Shown here: positions 17,412 through 26,137 of the stretch, one piece after another
How positions within the stretch are numbered: position 1 is the stretch's first letter
Layout: every line of letters begins with the position of its first letter
DNA from: Rummeliibacillus pycnus_B
GTDB lineage: Bacteria > Bacillota > Bacilli > Bacillales_A > Planococcaceae
Reading direction: 5' to 3'
Length of the DNA: 64,000 bases
Assembly (NCBI RefSeq): GCF_050459865.1
Contig: NZ_JBCMNM010000047.1
Location: forward strand, 33,415-97,414
Translations under genes and position numbers: made by a program
Notes under the pieces: model-generated
Told to the model about the DNA's origin: nothing
Seen by the model: only the letters and a program-made list of their open reading frames with translations
The model's database searches: none

Positions 17412-18788
17412 TTACAATTCCTTAAAACTCAATTTTAATACTTGGTTCACTGTTTCTACACCAAGTACTTCAATGTCACTTGGATATTCCCAACCACCTA
17501 AATTAGAGGCTGGTATAATAGCACGTTTAAAGCCCAATTTTGCAGCTTCTTGCACACGTTGTTCAATACGAGAAACTCGGCGTATTTCGCCTGTTAGTCC
17601 TACTTCACCAACGTAACAATCCATTGGTTTTGCAGCAATATCTCTAAAACTAGAAACAATGCTAACTAATACTGCTAAATCAATCGCAGGTTCATCTAAC
17701 TTCACTCCACCAGCAACTTTAATATAAGCATCTTGAGCTTGTAATAGCATTCCCATTCTTTTTTCTAATACAGCCATTAACAAGGATATACGATTTTGGT
17801 CAACACCAGTTGCCATTCGTTTTGGATAATTAAAGCTTGATGGTGTTACGAGCGATTGAATTTCTACTAGGATTGGCCTTGTTCCTTCCATTGAAGCAAC
17901 AACCGTTGACCCTGGTGCACCTTGTGAACGCTCTTGCAGAAACAATTCAGATGGATTTAGTACTTCCTTTAAGCCATCCTGAAGCATTTCAAAAATGGCT
18001 ATCTCATTGGTTGAACCAAACCGGTTTTTTTGACTACGTAAAATTCGATACGTATGGTGCCGTTCACCTTCAAAGTATAATACGGTATCTACCATATGTT
18101 CTAAAATACGTGGTCCAGCAATTTGCCCTTCCTTCGTTACATGTCCTACAAGAAATATGGCAATATTATTCGTCTTTGCTATTCTCATAAATTCTGCTGT
18201 ACATTCACGAACTTGCGATACACTCCCTGGTGCACTTGTCACATTTGGGTGGTATACCGTTTGAATTGAATCCACAATAACAAACTTAGGCTTTACTTCA
18301 TCAATTGTTTGATTTAAAAATTCTAAATTTGTTTCTGAGTAAATATAAAGTTCTGCTGATTTGACACCAAGTCGTTCAGCTCTTAGCTTTGTTTGACGAA
18401 TAGATTCTTCTCCTGAAATATAAAGAACTCGGTGGCCTTTATTGGATAGCAACGCAGATACTTGTAGTAATAATGTAGATTTACCAATCCCCGGATCACC
18501 ACCAATTAAAATGAGGGATCCTGGTACTACCCCACCTCCTAGGACGCGATTTAGCTCTTTTAGTTCCGTCTCTATTCTTGGTGCCTCTTCTGATTCTACA
18601 GAAATAATAGGTGTTGCTTTTTGTGAAACACTTGATGAATGTTGGAATGCACCTTTTGGCCCTTTTGAAACTACTTCCACTTCTTCAACCATCGTATTCC
18701 ATTCACCACAACCTGGACATCTGCCTAACCACTTTGGTGATTCGTAGCCACATGAATTACAAAAGAATTTTGTTTTCTTTTTAACCAT
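17412..18788 (-). CDS. radA: DNA repair protein RadA (Sms)
   Basis: A 458-residue RecA-like branch-migration ATPase. It has an N-terminal zinc finger (CNSCG and CPGCG within the first 30 residues), Walker A GGDPGIGKST near residue 97, the RadA-specific KNRFG motif (about 255) and a C-terminal Lon-like domain. I chose the ATG at 18786-18788 with GGGGAG five bases upstream. The in-frame ATG six codons earlier has no ribosome site. It acts in recombination and transformation. Confidence 0.95.
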   Translation of the reverse strand: MVKKKTKFFCNSCGYESPKWLGRCPGCGEWNTMVEEVEVVSKGPKGAFQHSSSVSQKATPIISVESEEAPRIETELKELNRVLGGGVVPGSLILIGGDPGIGKSTLLLQVSALLSNKGHRVLYISGEESIRQTKLRAERLGVKSAELYIYSETNLEFLNQTIDEVKPKFVIVDSIQTVYHPNVTSAPGSVSQVRECTAEFMRIAKTNNIAIFLVGHVTKEGQIAGPRILEHMVDTVLYFEGERHHTYRILRSQKNRFGSTNEIAIFEMLQDGLKEVLNPSELFLQERSQGAPGSTVVASMEGTRPILVEIQSLVTPSSFNYPKRMATGVDQNRISLLMAVLEKRMGMLLQAQDAYIKVAGGVKLDEPAIDLAVLVSIVSSFRDIAAKPMDCYVGEVGLTGEIRRVSRIEQRVQEAAKLGFKRAIIPASNLGGWEYPSDIEVLGVETVNQVLKLSFKEL

Positions 18789-18835
18789 ATTTCTCCCCAC
18801 TATCATGTATTTCTCTTTTTCTTATATTATAAAAC

Positions 18836-18868
18836 AAGGCATTCCAAATTTCGCATTTGGAATGCCCT
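18836..18868 (-). terminator. Terminator after clpC
   Basis: A 12-bp perfect stem (GGCATTCCAAAT / ATTTGGAATGCC) is followed on the minus strand by TTGTTTTAT. It should separate the ctsR-clpC operon from radA, at least partly. Confidence 0.7.
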
Positions 18869-18908
18869 ATTTACGGCGAATATTGCCTATTTTGTCATAA
18901 TGCATTCA

Positions 18909-21347
18909 TTATTTTGTTACTAATTCTTTTACTTCCACAATGAATTGGTCATCTTTAACATCAAAAACCACTCGTTGTCCTGTTAAAACAGTACCTTTTA
19001 AAATTTCTTCAGAAAGGCGATCTTCCACATGTTTTTGGATAGCGCGGCGCAATGGACGAGCACCGTATTGTGGATCGTACCCTTCCTTCGCAATTTTTTC
19101 GATTGCAGCTGGCGTTAACTCAAGTGTTATATTTTGTTCTTCTAGACGTTTTGTTAGTGTTTTCGCCATTAGCACAACAATTTGATTTAGCTCTTCTTTT
19201 TCTAAAGAGTGGAACACAATCATTTCATCGATACGGTTTAAGAACTCAGGTCGGAATGCTTTTTTCAATTCTTCCATCATAACGTTTTTCGCATGCTCTT
19301 GATTTTGAGTTGCGCTTTGTGCACCGAATCCAAGAGATTTACGGTATTTTAATGCTTCAGCGCCAATATTAGACGTCATAATGACCACAGTATTACGGAA
19401 GTCAACTACACGACCTTTAGAGTCTGTCAAACGACCATCATCAAGTACTTGTAGAAGAATATTAAATACATCTGGGTGTGCTTTTTCAATTTCATCAAGC
19501 AAGATGACTGAATATGGTTTGCGACGAACTTTTTCTGTTAGTTGGCCACCCTCATCAAAACCGACATATCCTGGAGGTGAACCTACAAGACGTGAAGTCG
19601 AGTGTTTTTCCATGTATTCAGACATATCAACTCGAATCATCGCGTCTTCATCACCAAACATTACTTCTGCTAATGCACGTGCAAGCTCTGTTTTCCCAAC
19701 ACCTGTTGGGCCTAAGAAGATAAATGAACCAATTGGACGCTTTGGATCTTTTAATCCAGCACGTGCTCGACGAATAGCTCTAGAAATAGCTTCGACTGCT
19801 TCACCTTGACCAACTACGCGTTTGTGTAACTCTTCTTCAAGTTTGAGTAATTTCTCAGATTCCTCTTGTGCTAGTTTTGCAACAGGTACTCCTGTCCACA
19901 TCGATACGACTTCAGCAATATCATTTACAGTTACTTTTGATTCTGCTTTACCTTGTTCTTCTTTCCATTCTTTTTTTGTCGAATTCAATTTATCTTTTAG
20001 TTTTTGTTCTGTATCACGTAAAGATGCAGCTTTTTCAAATTCTTGTGATTGTACTGCAGCCATTTTCTCAGAATGTAAGGAATCAAGTTGTTGTTCTAAT
20101 TCTTTCAAATCTGGTGGTGTTGTAAATGAGCGTAAACGTACTTTTGAACCTGCTTCATCAATCAGGTCGATTGCTTTATCTGGCAAAAAGCGGTCTGAAA
20201 TATAACGATCTGACATTTTTGCAGCGGCATCAATCGCTGCATCAGTAATTTTCACACGATGATGCGCTTCATAACGATCTCGTAACCCTTTAATAATTTG
20301 AATTGCTTCTTCTACAGAAGGTTCATCTACTTGAATTGGTTGGAAGCGGCGTTCAAGGGCTGCATCCTTTTCAATATATTTGCGGTACTCATCAAGTGTT
20401 GTTGCACCGATACATTGTAATTCACCACGAGCAAGGGATGGTTTTAAAATATTAGATGCATCAATTGCACCTTCAGCACCACCTGCACCAATTAATGTGT
20501 GTAATTCATCAATGAATAAGATGACATTACCTGCTTGGCGAATTTCATCCATCACCTTTTTCAAGCGATCTTCAAACTCACCACGATATTTGGTACCAGC
20601 AACAACAGTACCCATATCTAACGTCATTACTCGTTTGTCACGCAATGTCTCAGGTACTTCATTGTTAACAATTTGTTGTGCAAGACCTTCAGCAATTGCC
20701 GTTTTACCAACACCTGGTTCACCAATTAAAACTGGGTTATTTTTTGTACGTCTAGATAGTACTTCAATTACACGTGTTATTTCTTTGCTTCGACCAATAA
20801 CAGGATCTAAGCTTCCTTCTCTCGCAATTTGAGTAAGGTCACGTGCTAAGCTATCTAAAGTTGGTGTATTCGCTGCTGGAGCAGTATTATTATTTGCCTG
20901 TGGATGATCATTGCTACCTAAGAGTTGTAACACTTGTTGACGGGCTTTGTTTAGACTTACTCCTGCATTATTTAATACTCGAGCTGCGACGCCTTCACCC
21001 TCTCGGATTAACGCTAATAGTAAGTGTTCTGTGCCAATGTAGGAATGGCCTAATTTACGAGATTCATCAACCGATAATTCGATTACCTTTTTAGCACGGG
21101 GTGTGTAATGTACAATTGGACCAACATTTTTTGTACCCATACCAACTAATTCTTCAATACCCTCTTCAATCATTTCAGAACTTACATCTATTGCTTCAAG
21201 GGCTTTTGCAGCAATTCCTCCTCCCTCACGAATCAATCCTAACAATATATGTTCGGTACCAATTGCTTCGTGCTTCATGCGAATTGCCTCTTCTTGCGCA
21301 AGTTGTAAAACTTTTTGTGCGCGCTGTGTAAAACGATTGTACATCAT
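18909..21347 (-). CDS. clpC: AAA+ unfoldase ClpC of the ClpCP protease
   Basis: An 812-residue Clp/Hsp100 ATPase. It has two N-terminal ClpN repeats (1-140), a first AAA+ module (Walker A GEPGVGKTA, about 215), a UVR-containing middle domain (about 425) and a second AAA+ module (GPTGVGKTE, about 545) with C-terminal D2-small domain. It unfolds substrates for ClpP and uses McsB-made phosphoarginine as a degradation tag. I chose the ATG at 21345-21347 with GGGGAGGA upstream. Last gene of ctsR-mcsA-mcsB-clpC. Confidence 0.97.
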   Translation of the reverse strand: MMYNRFTQRAQKVLQLAQEEAIRMKHEAIGTEHILLGLIREGGGIAAKALEAIDVSSEMIEEGIEELVGMGTKNVGPIVHYTPRAKKVIELSVDESRKLGHSYIGTEHLLLALIREGEGVAARVLNNAGVSLNKARQQVLQLLGSNDHPQANNNTAPAANTPTLDSLARDLTQIAREGSLDPVIGRSKEITRVIEVLSRRTKNNPVLIGEPGVGKTAIAEGLAQQIVNNEVPETLRDKRVMTLDMGTVVAGTKYRGEFEDRLKKVMDEIRQAGNVILFIDELHTLIGAGGAEGAIDASNILKPSLARGELQCIGATTLDEYRKYIEKDAALERRFQPIQVDEPSVEEAIQIIKGLRDRYEAHHRVKITDAAIDAAAKMSDRYISDRFLPDKAIDLIDEAGSKVRLRSFTTPPDLKELEQQLDSLHSEKMAAVQSQEFEKAASLRDTEQKLKDKLNSTKKEWKEEQGKAESKVTVNDIAEVVSMWTGVPVAKLAQEESEKLLKLEEELHKRVVGQGEAVEAISRAIRRARAGLKDPKRPIGSFIFLGPTGVGKTELARALAEVMFGDEDAMIRVDMSEYMEKHSTSRLVGSPPGYVGFDEGGQLTEKVRRKPYSVILLDEIEKAHPDVFNILLQVLDDGRLTDSKGRVVDFRNTVVIMTSNIGAEALKYRKSLGFGAQSATQNQEHAKNVMMEELKKAFRPEFLNRIDEMIVFHSLEKEELNQIVVLMAKTLTKRLEEQNITLELTPAAIEKIAKEGYDPQYGARPLRRAIQKHVEDRLSEEILKGTVLTGQRVVFDVKDDQFIVEVKELVTK

Positions 21348-21374
21348 GAATATCCTCCCCTTCATTACCGTTTA

Positions 21375-22454
21375 CTATTGATTTGAATCTGTATTATTTA
21401 ATTGCAGTTGTTCTCTAATTATTGATGCACGGTATACATCTCTTTCATTTGGTTGGAGCGTTGTACCTGCATGTTGTTGTAAAAAACCGGGTTGCATGAT
21501 TAACATACATTCATTTAATATACGATCTGGAATAGGCGAGATGAAGCCCAAATCTATCCCTAATCGGACATTTGATAAACAATTTGCCGCTTCTTCGCTT
21601 GATAAAATTCTGGCATATTGCAAAACCCCTAAAGAGCGATTCAAGCGATCCGAAACAGCTATGGACGCGTGTTCTAATAATGCTCGTCGTGCACTGATTT
21701 CCTTTTGGATAATTTGTTCAGCTACACTTTGTAAATCTAAAATGATATCTTCTTCTGGTTTCCCTAGAGTAATTTGATTTGAAATTTGATAATAATTACC
21801 TACAGCTTCAGTCCCTTCACCATAAATACCTCGCACAACCATGCCTAATCGTGCCATTGTATTAATAAGCGATCCCATTTGATTGGTTACTGTTAAAGCA
21901 GGCAAATGCATCATGACAGATGCTCTAAGACCGGTACCAGTATTGGTTGGACAACTTGTTAAGTAGCCAAACGAATCATCAAAGGCATACGGTAATTTCC
22001 TTTCTAATAAGCGATCCACTTCATCTGCCAAATGATAAGCTTTATCTAGCTGCAAGCCTGGTTGTAGGCATTGAATTCGGATATGATCCTCTTCATTTAC
22101 CATAATACTAATTGTTTCGTCTTCTGATACTAAGATTGAGCCAGATTTTGATTTATTTGCTAATTGAGGGCTAATTAAATGCTTCTCCACTAACACTTGA
22201 CGTTGCAATGCTGGCATATCTTGAAGTGAGAAATAAGAGAATGGAATATCAAACTTCTTATCTCCATCAATTAGGGCATTCGAAACCATTTTATCTATCT
22301 GTAAAGCCTCTTCATCTGAAAAGGCTCTAGGGAAACGAAAATCCGTTAAATTTCTTGCTAATCGAATACGTGTACTCATAATGATATCGCCGTAATCAAT
22401 ATCACCACGCATCCAAAGAGGCGGTTTACTTTTTAGAAAGTGATCAATGTTCAT
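21375..22454 (-). CDS. mcsB: Protein-arginine kinase McsB
   Basis: A 359-residue phosphagen-kinase-fold enzyme that phosphorylates arginine in proteins, including CtsR, marking them for ClpCP. SSTRIRLARNL-type segment (MSTRIRLARNLTDFRFPR), the catalytic SCPTNTGTGLRASVMMHLPAL and the EEDHIRIQCLQPG segment are typical. I chose the ATG at 22452-22454; it overlaps the mcsA 3' end by 11 bases, implying coupling. An upstream in-frame GTG overlaps the ribosome site. Confidence 0.95.
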   Translation of the reverse strand: MNIDHFLKSKPPLWMRGDIDYGDIIMSTRIRLARNLTDFRFPRAFSDEEALQIDKMVSNALIDGDKKFDIPFSYFSLQDMPALQRQVLVEKHLISPQLANKSKSGSILVSEDETISIMVNEEDHIRIQCLQPGLQLDKAYHLADEVDRLLERKLPYAFDDSFGYLTSCPTNTGTGLRASVMMHLPALTVTNQMGSLINTMARLGMVVRGIYGEGTEAVGNYYQISNQITLGKPEEDIILDLQSVAEQIIQKEISARRALLEHASIAVSDRLNRSLGVLQYARILSSEEAANCLSNVRLGIDLGFISPIPDRILNECMLIMQPGFLQQHAGTTLQPNERDVYRASIIREQLQLNNTDSNQ

Positions 22455-23010
22455 CCCTTTCCTCACCTCCCATTTGTAGCTTTTGTTCTAATAGTCGAAC
22501 TTGGTCACGAATGTTAGCTGCATCTTCAAAACGCTCTTCTTCAACAGCCACTTTCATATCTTGCCGTAATGCTTCAATTTGTCGTTTCGTTTGATAACTT
22601 TCATTTATAGAACCTGGAACTTTCCCTATATGTTCTGTTGCGCCATTATGCAGGCGCTTTAACACTTGTGGTAGTTGCTCCTTGAACGTTTCGTAACAAG
22701 TTGGGCAATTAAATTTACCCTCTTCTAGAAACTTTCTATATGTCATACCACATTGCGGACAACTTTCATTTTGTACTATAGTTTGCTTGTTATTAATTGG
22801 AACTGATTGCACAGACCAACTCGGTGTTCCAAACCAATTTGAAAATAATTTTTGCATTGCATTTGGACTTTCATCTGAATCGAGGTTCAAGTGAAAGTGA
22901 TCTAGTTGTTTATTGCATACATCACAAAAATGTCTGGTGACCTTTTTGCCATTTTTCATCTGTGTGACTGTGATAGTGGCGGGTCGCTGTTTACAATTTT
23001 CACAAATCAT
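22444..23010 (-). CDS. mcsA: McsA, zinc-binding activator of McsB
   Basis: A 188-residue protein. Zinc-binding CxxC pairs lie at the N terminus (MICENC, FCDVC) and in the middle (CPQCG, CPTC), and a C-terminal UVR motif (QDMKVAVEEERFEDAANIRD) matches that of ClpC. McsA activates McsB and senses redox or metal stress. I chose the ATG at 23008-23010 with GAGG eight bases upstream; the B. subtilis protein also starts MIC. Confidence 0.93.
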   Translation of the reverse strand: MICENCKQRPATITVTQMKNGKKVTRHFCDVCNKQLDHFHLNLDSDESPNAMQKLFSNWFGTPSWSVQSVPINNKQTIVQNESCPQCGMTYRKFLEEGKFNCPTCYETFKEQLPQVLKRLHNGATEHIGKVPGSINESYQTKRQIEALRQDMKVAVEEERFEDAANIRDQVRLLEQKLQMGGEERDEH

Positions 23011-23023
23011 CTCTTGCACCTCT

Positions 23024-23494
23024 TTACGTTTGCTTATGATACTTAAATGCTAATAACATAGCATGCAAAATTCGTGCGCGTAATTCATCTCGCGCAGGCA
23101 AATTAATGCACAGCACTGAACGGTCAAGAGCCGCAATCATCATCTTCGCTTCCCTGCGAGTAATTACATCCTCATCAATTAATCGGAAAATATAGTCTTG
23201 CGCCATCGTTTGTGAAATAGAATTGCCAACCTGTTGCAAAATTTCATCAATCAACTCTGCTTCAGAACTAGCTTTTATGCGTAATATTCGAATATAACCG
23301 CCTCCACCACGTTTACTTTCAACTAAATATCCACGTTCAGCAGTAAATCTCGTATTAATTACATAATTTATTTGTGAAGGTACACATTGAAATTTATCTG
23401 CAATCTCGCTACGTTTAATTTCAATATGTCCTTTACCACCTAATTCAATAACTTCTTTCAAATACCCTTCAATAATGTCAGAGATATTTCGCAT
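23024..23494 (-). CDS. ctsR: Class III heat-shock repressor CtsR
   Basis: A 156-residue dimeric repressor. The winged helix-turn-helix (IKRSEIADKFQCVPSQINYV) and the Gly-rich wing KRGGGGYIRI, whose arginine senses heat and is phosphorylated by McsB, are intact. The C-terminal domain follows. I chose the ATG at 23492-23494, preceded by GAGGTGG, giving the usual family start. It autoregulates through an operator at its own promoter. Confidence 0.96.
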   Translation of the reverse strand: MRNISDIIEGYLKEVIELGGKGHIEIKRSEIADKFQCVPSQINYVINTRFTAERGYLVESKRGGGGYIRILRIKASSEAELIDEILQQVGNSISQTMAQDYIFRLIDEDVITRREAKMMIAALDRSVLCINLPARDELRARILHAMLLAFKYHKQT

Positions 23495-23525
23495 TTTTAG
23501 CTTCCACCTCACTTGCATCACTGAC

Positions 23526-23573
23526 TTTGACTATCTTTGACTATATTATAAATGGCTACATATCATGACGCAA
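23526..23573 (-). promoter_or_regulatory. ctsR promoter with CtsR operator
   Basis: On the minus strand TTGCGT (23568-23573), 17 bp and TATAAT (23545-23550) make a sigma-A promoter. Directly downstream lies the direct repeat AGTCAAA-GAT-AGTCAAA (23526-23542), which fits the CtsR heptad-repeat consensus. It covers the start of transcription, so CtsR should block the whole ctsR-mcsA-mcsB-clpC operon until heat or protein stress inactivates it. Confidence 0.92.
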
Positions 23574-23613
23574 ATATTCTGCATTCTTTCTGTTAAATTA
23601 ATTACCATAAGAA

Positions 23614-23645
23614 AACAAAAAGCATACTGTTAAATGCAGTATGCT
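23614..23645 (-). terminator. Terminator after the DUF4870-like gene
   Basis: A perfect 9-bp stem (AGCATACTG / CAGTATGCT) followed on the minus strand by TTTTTGTTTT. Confidence 0.8.
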
Positions 23646-23659
23646 CAGTTATTAACGTA

Positions 23660-23977
23660 TTATATCCATTTACCGACAATCGGATATTCCCATGCCTCAT
23701 CTTGCAATACTTTAACAATGCCGATAATCGGTACAATAATCACCATAAGTCCAAATATAATCATCATCGGGATTCCTATAATAGCTAAAATAATTGTAAT
23801 GCTCAAAATCCCTCCAATAGTTATTAATAACCACATAATAAATTGGAATAATAACGCTTGAATGGATAAACGTTTAATCCCCTCATCTTTTATTAAAATA
23901 AAGAAGAGAATTGGTACTAAACATGGAGCAAAAAATGCACTTGCATGTAAGATCACTCTCAGTCCCTTATCTTCCAT
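23660..23977 (-). CDS. DUF4870-like small membrane protein
   Basis: A 105-residue hydrophobic protein with about three membrane segments (residues 10-28, 37-65 and 66-90). The opening, with a short polar stretch before HASAFFAPCLVPILFF, resembles the DUF4870 family (YlaC/Tic20-like small membrane proteins). No function is known. GAGGTGATTAGAT precedes the ATG. Monocistronic with its own terminator. Confidence 0.6.
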   Translation of the reverse strand: MEDKGLRVILHASAFFAPCLVPILFFILIKDEGIKRLSIQALLFQFIMWLLITIGGILSITIILAIIGIPMMIIFGLMVIIVPIIGIVKVLQDEAWEYPIVGKWI

Positions 23978-24157
23978 ATCTAATCACCTCACTTTCAATT
24001 TTTTAAAACCATTTTGTTATAGCTAATTTACGTTTCATCATGCGAATAGTTTCATACCGTACCAATTATTTTTGAGAAACGTTTTATTTTTCATTGGAAC
24101 ATTTCATCTTACTTTTGCGTTATTTCTAATATCACATAGTAAGGGGGATTTTCTCCT

Positions 24158-24400
24158 ATGAAAAAGGCTTTTTGGTTAGTAGGAACAATTTTGCTCAGCT
24201 TACTCATTTTCATCGGCATGCCATACTGCTTATTAAAAAGCTCGTTAATGCATGATTGCAATGAACAAACAACAACTTGTACTAAGACAATCCAACATAA
24301 ATTATCCCGTAATACGATAGAGCACTCTAACTTACGGGATTCCTATATAGAAAAAGTTTCAACAAGTAAATCTTATGAAAATTGGTTTGCCGATCATTAA
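24158..24400 (+). CDS. Hypothetical short single-span protein
   Basis: An 80-residue protein that I do not recognise. It has an N-terminal hydrophobic segment (residues 4-26) that may be a membrane anchor or an uncleaved signal, then a polar C-terminal part of about 50 residues with two cysteines (in HDCNEQTTTCTK), which might form a disulfide outside the cell. AAGGGGG lies ten bases upstream of the ATG. A terminator follows at once, so it is a single-gene unit. Confidence 0.55.
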   Translation: MKKAFWLVGTILLSLLIFIGMPYCLLKSSLMHDCNEQTTTCTKTIQHKLSRNTIEHSNLRDSYIEKVSTSKSYENWFADH

Positions 24401-24411
24401 TAGGATATTGC

Positions 24412-24440
24412 AAAAGCTACTCTTAAGAGTGGCTTTTTTT
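24412..24440 (+). terminator. Terminator after the 80-residue protein gene
   Basis: AAGCTACTCT and AGAGTGGCTT pair (one wobble) and are followed by seven T residues on the plus strand. Confidence 0.8.
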
Positions 24441-24597
24441 ATAAAAACTATGTTAATAAATATTGTTAACACTTTTATTCATTGTTGCAGATTACTTAAA
24501 AATGAACATGTAAGTATGAATCATGTATAAAATTCATGGTAACCTTGCCCTTTTTGTGAGAGGATAGGAGTAACAACAGTTGAAATGAGGAGTATCT

Positions 24598-25560
24598 ATG
24601 ATTCGAACACTTGGAGTGACAACTGACCAACAACTTCTAATGGACTTTCCTTTAGAAGAAATTAAACAAGGAAAATTTGAATGGTATTGGGTAGATTTCG
24701 AAAAACCTAGCTCTTCAGAAGATGTTCTATTAGATCAATTCTTCCATTTCCACCCATTAGCCATTGAAGATTGCTTAATGAGATTACAACGTCCAAAACT
24801 AGATTATTATGATGATTATCATTTCCTTGTTGCACATAAGATTAATGAGGAGACGTTTGAAGCTGAAGAAGTAAACTTGTTCGTATCACCTAGTTTCGTT
24901 GTTACTTACCATAAATCATCCGTTCCAGAATTTGACGTTGTCCGAAAACGAATGATGAATCGTCCACAGTCATGGGAACGCGGAACACTTTTCGTGATGT
25001 ATCAGGCAATAGATAAAATTGTCGATAGTTATTTTCCAATGGTCTACAATATCGAAGACCATTTAAATGAAATTGAGGACCAATTGAATTATCAAAATAG
25101 CACGAAGTCTATGCGCTACGTATTTGACCTAAGAAGCGATTTACTTCATATACGACGAACTATTTTACCGATGCGTGATTTACTTTATCGAATTTTAAAT
25201 TCTTATCGCTTCCATCTAGATGAACAGGAACGTGCATATTTCGGCGATATTCATGACCATTTAGTCAAGTTAACAGAAATGGTTGAATCTAATCGTGAAC
25301 TAACCGCAGATATGCGAGATAGTCACATGTCTATGAACGCTAGCCGCATGAATGGTATTATGATGATTTTGACGATTATTTCCTCAATATTCATTCCTTT
25401 AACTTTTATTGCCGGTGTTTATGGCATGAATTTTAAAAATATGCCGGAACTTGAATGGCATTATGGCTATTTCATCATCCTATTTGTCATGTTAGTCATT
25501 GCCGGTTCAATGCTCGCTTGGTTCAAATATAAAGGTTGGTTCAACTTATTTAAACCCTAA
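24598..25560 (+). CDS. corA: CorA family magnesium/divalent cation channel
   Basis: A 320-residue protein of normal CorA length. A soluble N-terminal domain of about 255 residues leads by a long stalk helix to two C-terminal membrane helices. The first ends in the YGMNF signature (about residue 275-279), which forms the selectivity filter, and the short loop FKNMPELEW follows. It forms pentameric channels for Mg2+ and sometimes Co2+/Ni2+. GAGGAG precedes the ATG. Single-gene unit with a strong terminator. Confidence 0.93.
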   Translation: MIRTLGVTTDQQLLMDFPLEEIKQGKFEWYWVDFEKPSSSEDVLLDQFFHFHPLAIEDCLMRLQRPKLDYYDDYHFLVAHKINEETFEAEEVNLFVSPSFVVTYHKSSVPEFDVVRKRMMNRPQSWERGTLFVMYQAIDKIVDSYFPMVYNIEDHLNEIEDQLNYQNSTKSMRYVFDLRSDLLHIRRTILPMRDLLYRILNSYRFHLDEQERAYFGDIHDHLVKLTEMVESNRELTADMRDSHMSMNASRMNGIMMILTIISSIFIPLTFIAGVYGMNFKNMPELEWHYGYFIILFVMLVIAGSMLAWFKYKGWFNLFKP

Positions 25561-25613
25561 AAAACGCACCTCCAATTGTTAAGCTTCATAAACAATTCGA
25601 GATGCGTTTTTTA
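25559..25613 (+). terminator. Bidirectional terminator between corA and the facing gene
   Basis: AAAACGCA...CTC...ATTGTT pairs with AACAAT...GAG...TGCGTTTT (small internal loops), with an A-tract on one side and a T-tract on the other. It serves the convergent genes on both sides. Confidence 0.82.
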
Positions 25614-25635
25614 TAGGAAACTTTGTTTTGACGAA

Positions 25636-25827
25636 CTACTTTTCTTTATCTTTTAAGCCAAACAAAATAAATGACAAAATATATGTTATAACTGTTGCAC
25701 CCACTGCAATCATGATCCGATGATTTATTGGTACTGCAGTATAATTAGAATTTAGCAACATCATAGAAGACACTGCAACAACTACTGCTAGTGGTAGGGC
25801 AAATTTCATACCTCTCTGTTTATCCAT
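25636..25827 (-). CDS. Hypothetical small two-span membrane protein
   Basis: A 63-residue protein that I do not recognise. Two hydrophobic segments (residues 9-25 and 37-56) are joined by a short loop, with a charged C terminus GLKDKEK. A moderate AAGGATG site precedes the ATG, and it ends at a shared terminator. Likely real because it has plausible topology and signals, but no role can be given. Confidence 0.5.
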   Translation of the reverse strand: MDKQRGMKFALPLAVVVAVSSMMLLNSNYTAVPINHRIMIAVGATVITYILSFILFGLKDKEK

Positions 25828-26137
25828 TTTCCATTCATCCTTTTCTTCATAACATTTATTAATTGTAGCATGCTCACATCTTTACGTAACTTAAAAACCC
25901 TATCAATTTGTATTCTTATTGGAAATACGAAGTAATTCATAACCATTTTTCTGAATAAATCGTTTATCTATATAGGTCTTTAAACATATAAAATAATTTA
26001 CTTATGCCCAATAGTTAAACTTTAAATAAATCAAATTGCTCAGGGTAAAATTACACATTATTCTTTCATCTATTTTAAAAAATGATAGAATAGAAATAAT
26101 AAAGATAATTGTCTAATAATAGAATGGAGAAATTAAC
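25828..26137. other. AT-rich intergenic stretch without a clear gene
   Basis: It holds the upstream signals of two divergent genes. The hemAT ribosome site GGAG is at its right end. I see no convincing sigma-D or sigma-A hexamer pair and no RNA structure. Confidence 0.4.

Noticed and set aside
1..23573. A new multigene system in the left third.
   Set aside because: Gene order is the well-known Bacillales ctsR-to-rpoC block; only disA is absent and nothing is inserted.
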